From: Gossypium raimondii
Taxonomy: Eukaryota; Streptophyta; Magnoliopsida; Malvales; Malvaceae
Assembly: GCF_025698545.1 (NCBI RefSeq)
Contig: NC_068567.1
Span: 1,054,001-1,118,000, forward strand
Direction of reading: 5' to 3'
Length of the DNA stretch: 64,000 nucleotides
Shown: piece by piece, positions 61,787-64,000 of the stretch
Layout: every line of letters begins with the position of its first letter
Position numbering within the stretch: position 1 is the stretch's first letter
Translations under genes and position numbers: made by a program
Notes under the pieces: model-generated
The model's database searches: none
What the model was told of the DNA's origin: nothing
What the model saw: only the letters and a program-made list of their open reading frames with translations

Positions 61787-64000
61787 ATGGCTTCTTCTTT
61801 TTCCGACACCGCCTTGAGATTGTTACTATCCTGCGCTGAAGCTATTGAAGATGGGGATCTGAAAAGCGCCGATGCGTTCCTTCACAACATCTTGATTCTT
61901 GCTGATGAGAGACCCTTCTGGTTTGGAAATAAAAAGAGAGTGGTAGAATACTTTGCGGACGCTCTGGTTCGCCGAGCCTACGGACTGCATCCCGCGTCTT
62001 CCTACTTCACTTTCCCGGTGGATCCTGCACCGTATTATCATTATAACAGCTACCATATTAATGGCATCATAAAAAAAGTTATCGATGATGCTTTGATGGA
62101 AAAAGGGCGATTGCACCTCATTGATTTCTCCATCCCGTATTACAGGTTTCAGAATTCAGTTCTTCGTACACTACCGAACTTCTTCGGCTATCCTCTACCC
62201 GTCCGTGTAAGTTACATACTTCCACCATTTCTGAAAGAATATGTAGAGTTCTCACGCCAAATGGAGTTTTTGACTAAGGATGCCGAGGAAGTTGATGTAA
62301 AGTTGGAGGATGAGTTGAAAGTGGTTTATGGCAATAGTTTGGCAGAAGTGGATGAATGTGAAATAGATTTCAAAAGAAGAAGAGATGATGAAATGGTGGT
62401 GGTTTACTATAAATTTAAACTTGATAAGTTGGGAAGAGATGCAAAAGCAATGGAGAGAGAGTTAGTAAGATTGAAGGAGATAAATCCGACGATTGTAATC
62501 ATGCTAGACTTTTATTCTAATCATACCCACTCCAATTTCTTGACATGTTTCAAGGATTCACTTCAGTATTCCTTGAAGACTCTTGATTACTGGGAGGCGT
62601 TGGGCCATAATCTTGGTTGGAAGTATGGGTGGGAGTGCAACATAGAGGCAGGGGAAGGTAATAATATAATTAGGCGGCACCCAAGTTTGACAGAATGGCA
62701 ACATCTCTTTTCAATGGCTGGCTTTAGTCGAATTCCATTAAACCACAGGAAAGATAATCTTAGCTTTGAGGATAATCCTAGCTTTGCGGATAATAGTTTG
62801 TTAGAAATAATGGGGGAGGAAGAAGAGTGTTTGATTTTAGGTTACAAGCAACGTCCAATGTTTTTCTTATCGGCATGGAAACCCAAAGTTGAAGATGGAC
62901 ACTTCGATTCCAATTCCACCAACCATAAGTTTGGACAAGGTATTTTTATTTTCTTCTTATTTTTTTTAATTATATAATAATTTTACAATTAAATTGATGT
63001 TTAAACCACCAAATTATCAATTTATTAATTCCATCTATCTGCTTTTGATTCTATCCAATTAAAATATATCTGCTTTTGATTCTATCCAATTAAAATAATC
63101 TTAAATTATATATCAATTATTATTTGATGCATTGAAAACTTATAAATTTCTATATTAATTGTAGACTACATGATACATCCATACTAAAATAAATTATTTT
63201 AAAATTACTAAAATAAATGAGTTAAAATAAATTATTTTAACTTTCTTATATTTTTTCCATTCAATTGAGCTTTTCAGTGTTAAAATTTCAATCAATTGAA
63301 AGATTTTTCTGCTAAAATTAAGGTCAATTGTTAAATGGTAATAGTCATTTGTCCTTTCTTTGACTTGTTGCTTTTTTTTATTTGACTAATTATAACATTT
63401 TCATTGAATGCAATATGTTTGTAGGTTTCAATCCAAATCCTCTGCCTCGTCAACCTCTTCAACCTTTTCCAGAGGTATTACTTTTACATTTACCTCTTCT
63501 TCTTTTTTTCATACAAAATATTTATTGTTCAACTAGTATATTTTAGTATACCAAAAATAATTAAATTTTAATAAAAATGTTAGCTTTATTATTAAAAGTT
63601 TTTAATTCAAATTATTTAATCCTTATTAAGATTCACGTTATCCAAGACTAGGCAATTTGTTTATCCTTTGTACATGTTTAAACGCATTTGGGGCAGTCGG
63701 CTTGAATTATTTTTTACTACAACTTTTATTTAAATTTAATTATAAAATAAAAATACTAAAATACTCATATTTGAAATATTTTAATTTTTCAAATAGTAAA
63801 ATTAACTATTTTAGGTAGCCTAGACTTGACTCAGATGAGCTTTCAATTTTTTTAGTTCAATCCAACTTTAACTTATGAATACCTATCTATGTAAGAGAAA
63901 ATCAAATTTATTTGAATAAGTATAATTATAACATTATGTTTTTAATTTTTCTAATTTATGAATAACTTACTAAAAAAAGTCACCTTTCAATTTTAATTAT
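61787..64000 (+). CDS. Mosaic copy D: GRAS exon and linker exon, continues past the window
   Basis: Exon 1 is 61787-62939 (384 residues, phase 1, donor CAAG|GTATTT), exon 2 is 63425-63474 (17 residues, 'NPNPLPRQPLQPFPE', phase 0). Both match copy B in length logic and phase. GRAS landmarks: 'LLLSCAEAIEDGDLKSADAF', 'LHLIDFSIPYY', 'LVRLKEINPTIVIML', 'RRHPSLTEWQHLF', 'MFFLSAWKPK'. Residues near 'NLSFEDNPSFADNSLL' contain a short in-frame duplication (FEDN/FADN) that B lacks. The NLP exon would be expected within about 1 kb after the window end. Nothing in the visible part is broken. Confidence 0.8.

Overview
The window is nuclear DNA of a flowering plant. It has GT/AG introns, a plant-type eL38 gene with a telo-box promoter, an intronless PPR-DYW gene, and nested LINE, LTR and PIF/Harbinger elements in very AT-rich flanks. 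The repeat style suggests Malvaceae, perhaps cotton (Gossypium); that is an inference from familiarity, not a search.

1-24 kb is a transposon-rich block. A copia pol relic (about 510-1110, minus) abuts a dead LINE (minus). The LINE is split by a non-autonomous Athila-like Ty3/gypsy element (3938-10231; LTRs about 99% alike; target duplication GAAGC/GAAGT) and by a 2.57-kb solo LTR (11254-13822; duplication CTCCT). Just past the LINE lies a 6.3-kb PIF/Harbinger element (14395-20687; TTA duplication) with a decayed DDE transposase, a decayed Myb/SANT ORF and a captured HSP40 3' fragment. A second, shorter copy of the LINE and its flank (21571 to about 23830) is a tandem duplicate that shows the Harbinger site empty.

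24-31 kb holds the ordinary genes: a small possible NLR relic, an intact 727-aa PPR-DYW gene (25488-27671, minus) and a complete three-exon eL38 gene (29151-30706, plus), in which the start codon alone fills the coding part of exon 1.

31-64 kb holds the most unusual content: a head-to-tail family of mosaic genes. In copy A (31247-40403) fourteen exons can be joined with every splice phase matching and no stop. They give a predicted protein of about 1645 aa with a GRAS domain, a Pro-rich linker, the GAF-like region of NIN-like proteins (without RWP-RK or PB1), a BED zinc finger, a hAT transposase body with its dimerisation domain, a basic NLS-like stretch, an acidic SIM-like segment and a C48/Ulp1 SUMO-protease domain with His-Asp-Cys in the spacing of yeast Ulp1. 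Copy B (46290-54676) has the same layout but two single-base deletions cut off the protease. A 3' remnant (42645-43425), a GRAS-to-hAT deletion pseudogene C (58126 to about 59345) and copy D (61787 to beyond the window) complete the array. Foldback elements, a PPR pseudogene and an orphan copy of the eL38 promoter lie between the copies.

As read, copy A would be a nuclear protein that couples a GRAS/NLP-type regulatory head to a domesticated DNA-binding transposase and a deSUMOylating tail. Domain identities are well supported. That they form one transcript is inferred from exon phase and from the matching layout of copy B.
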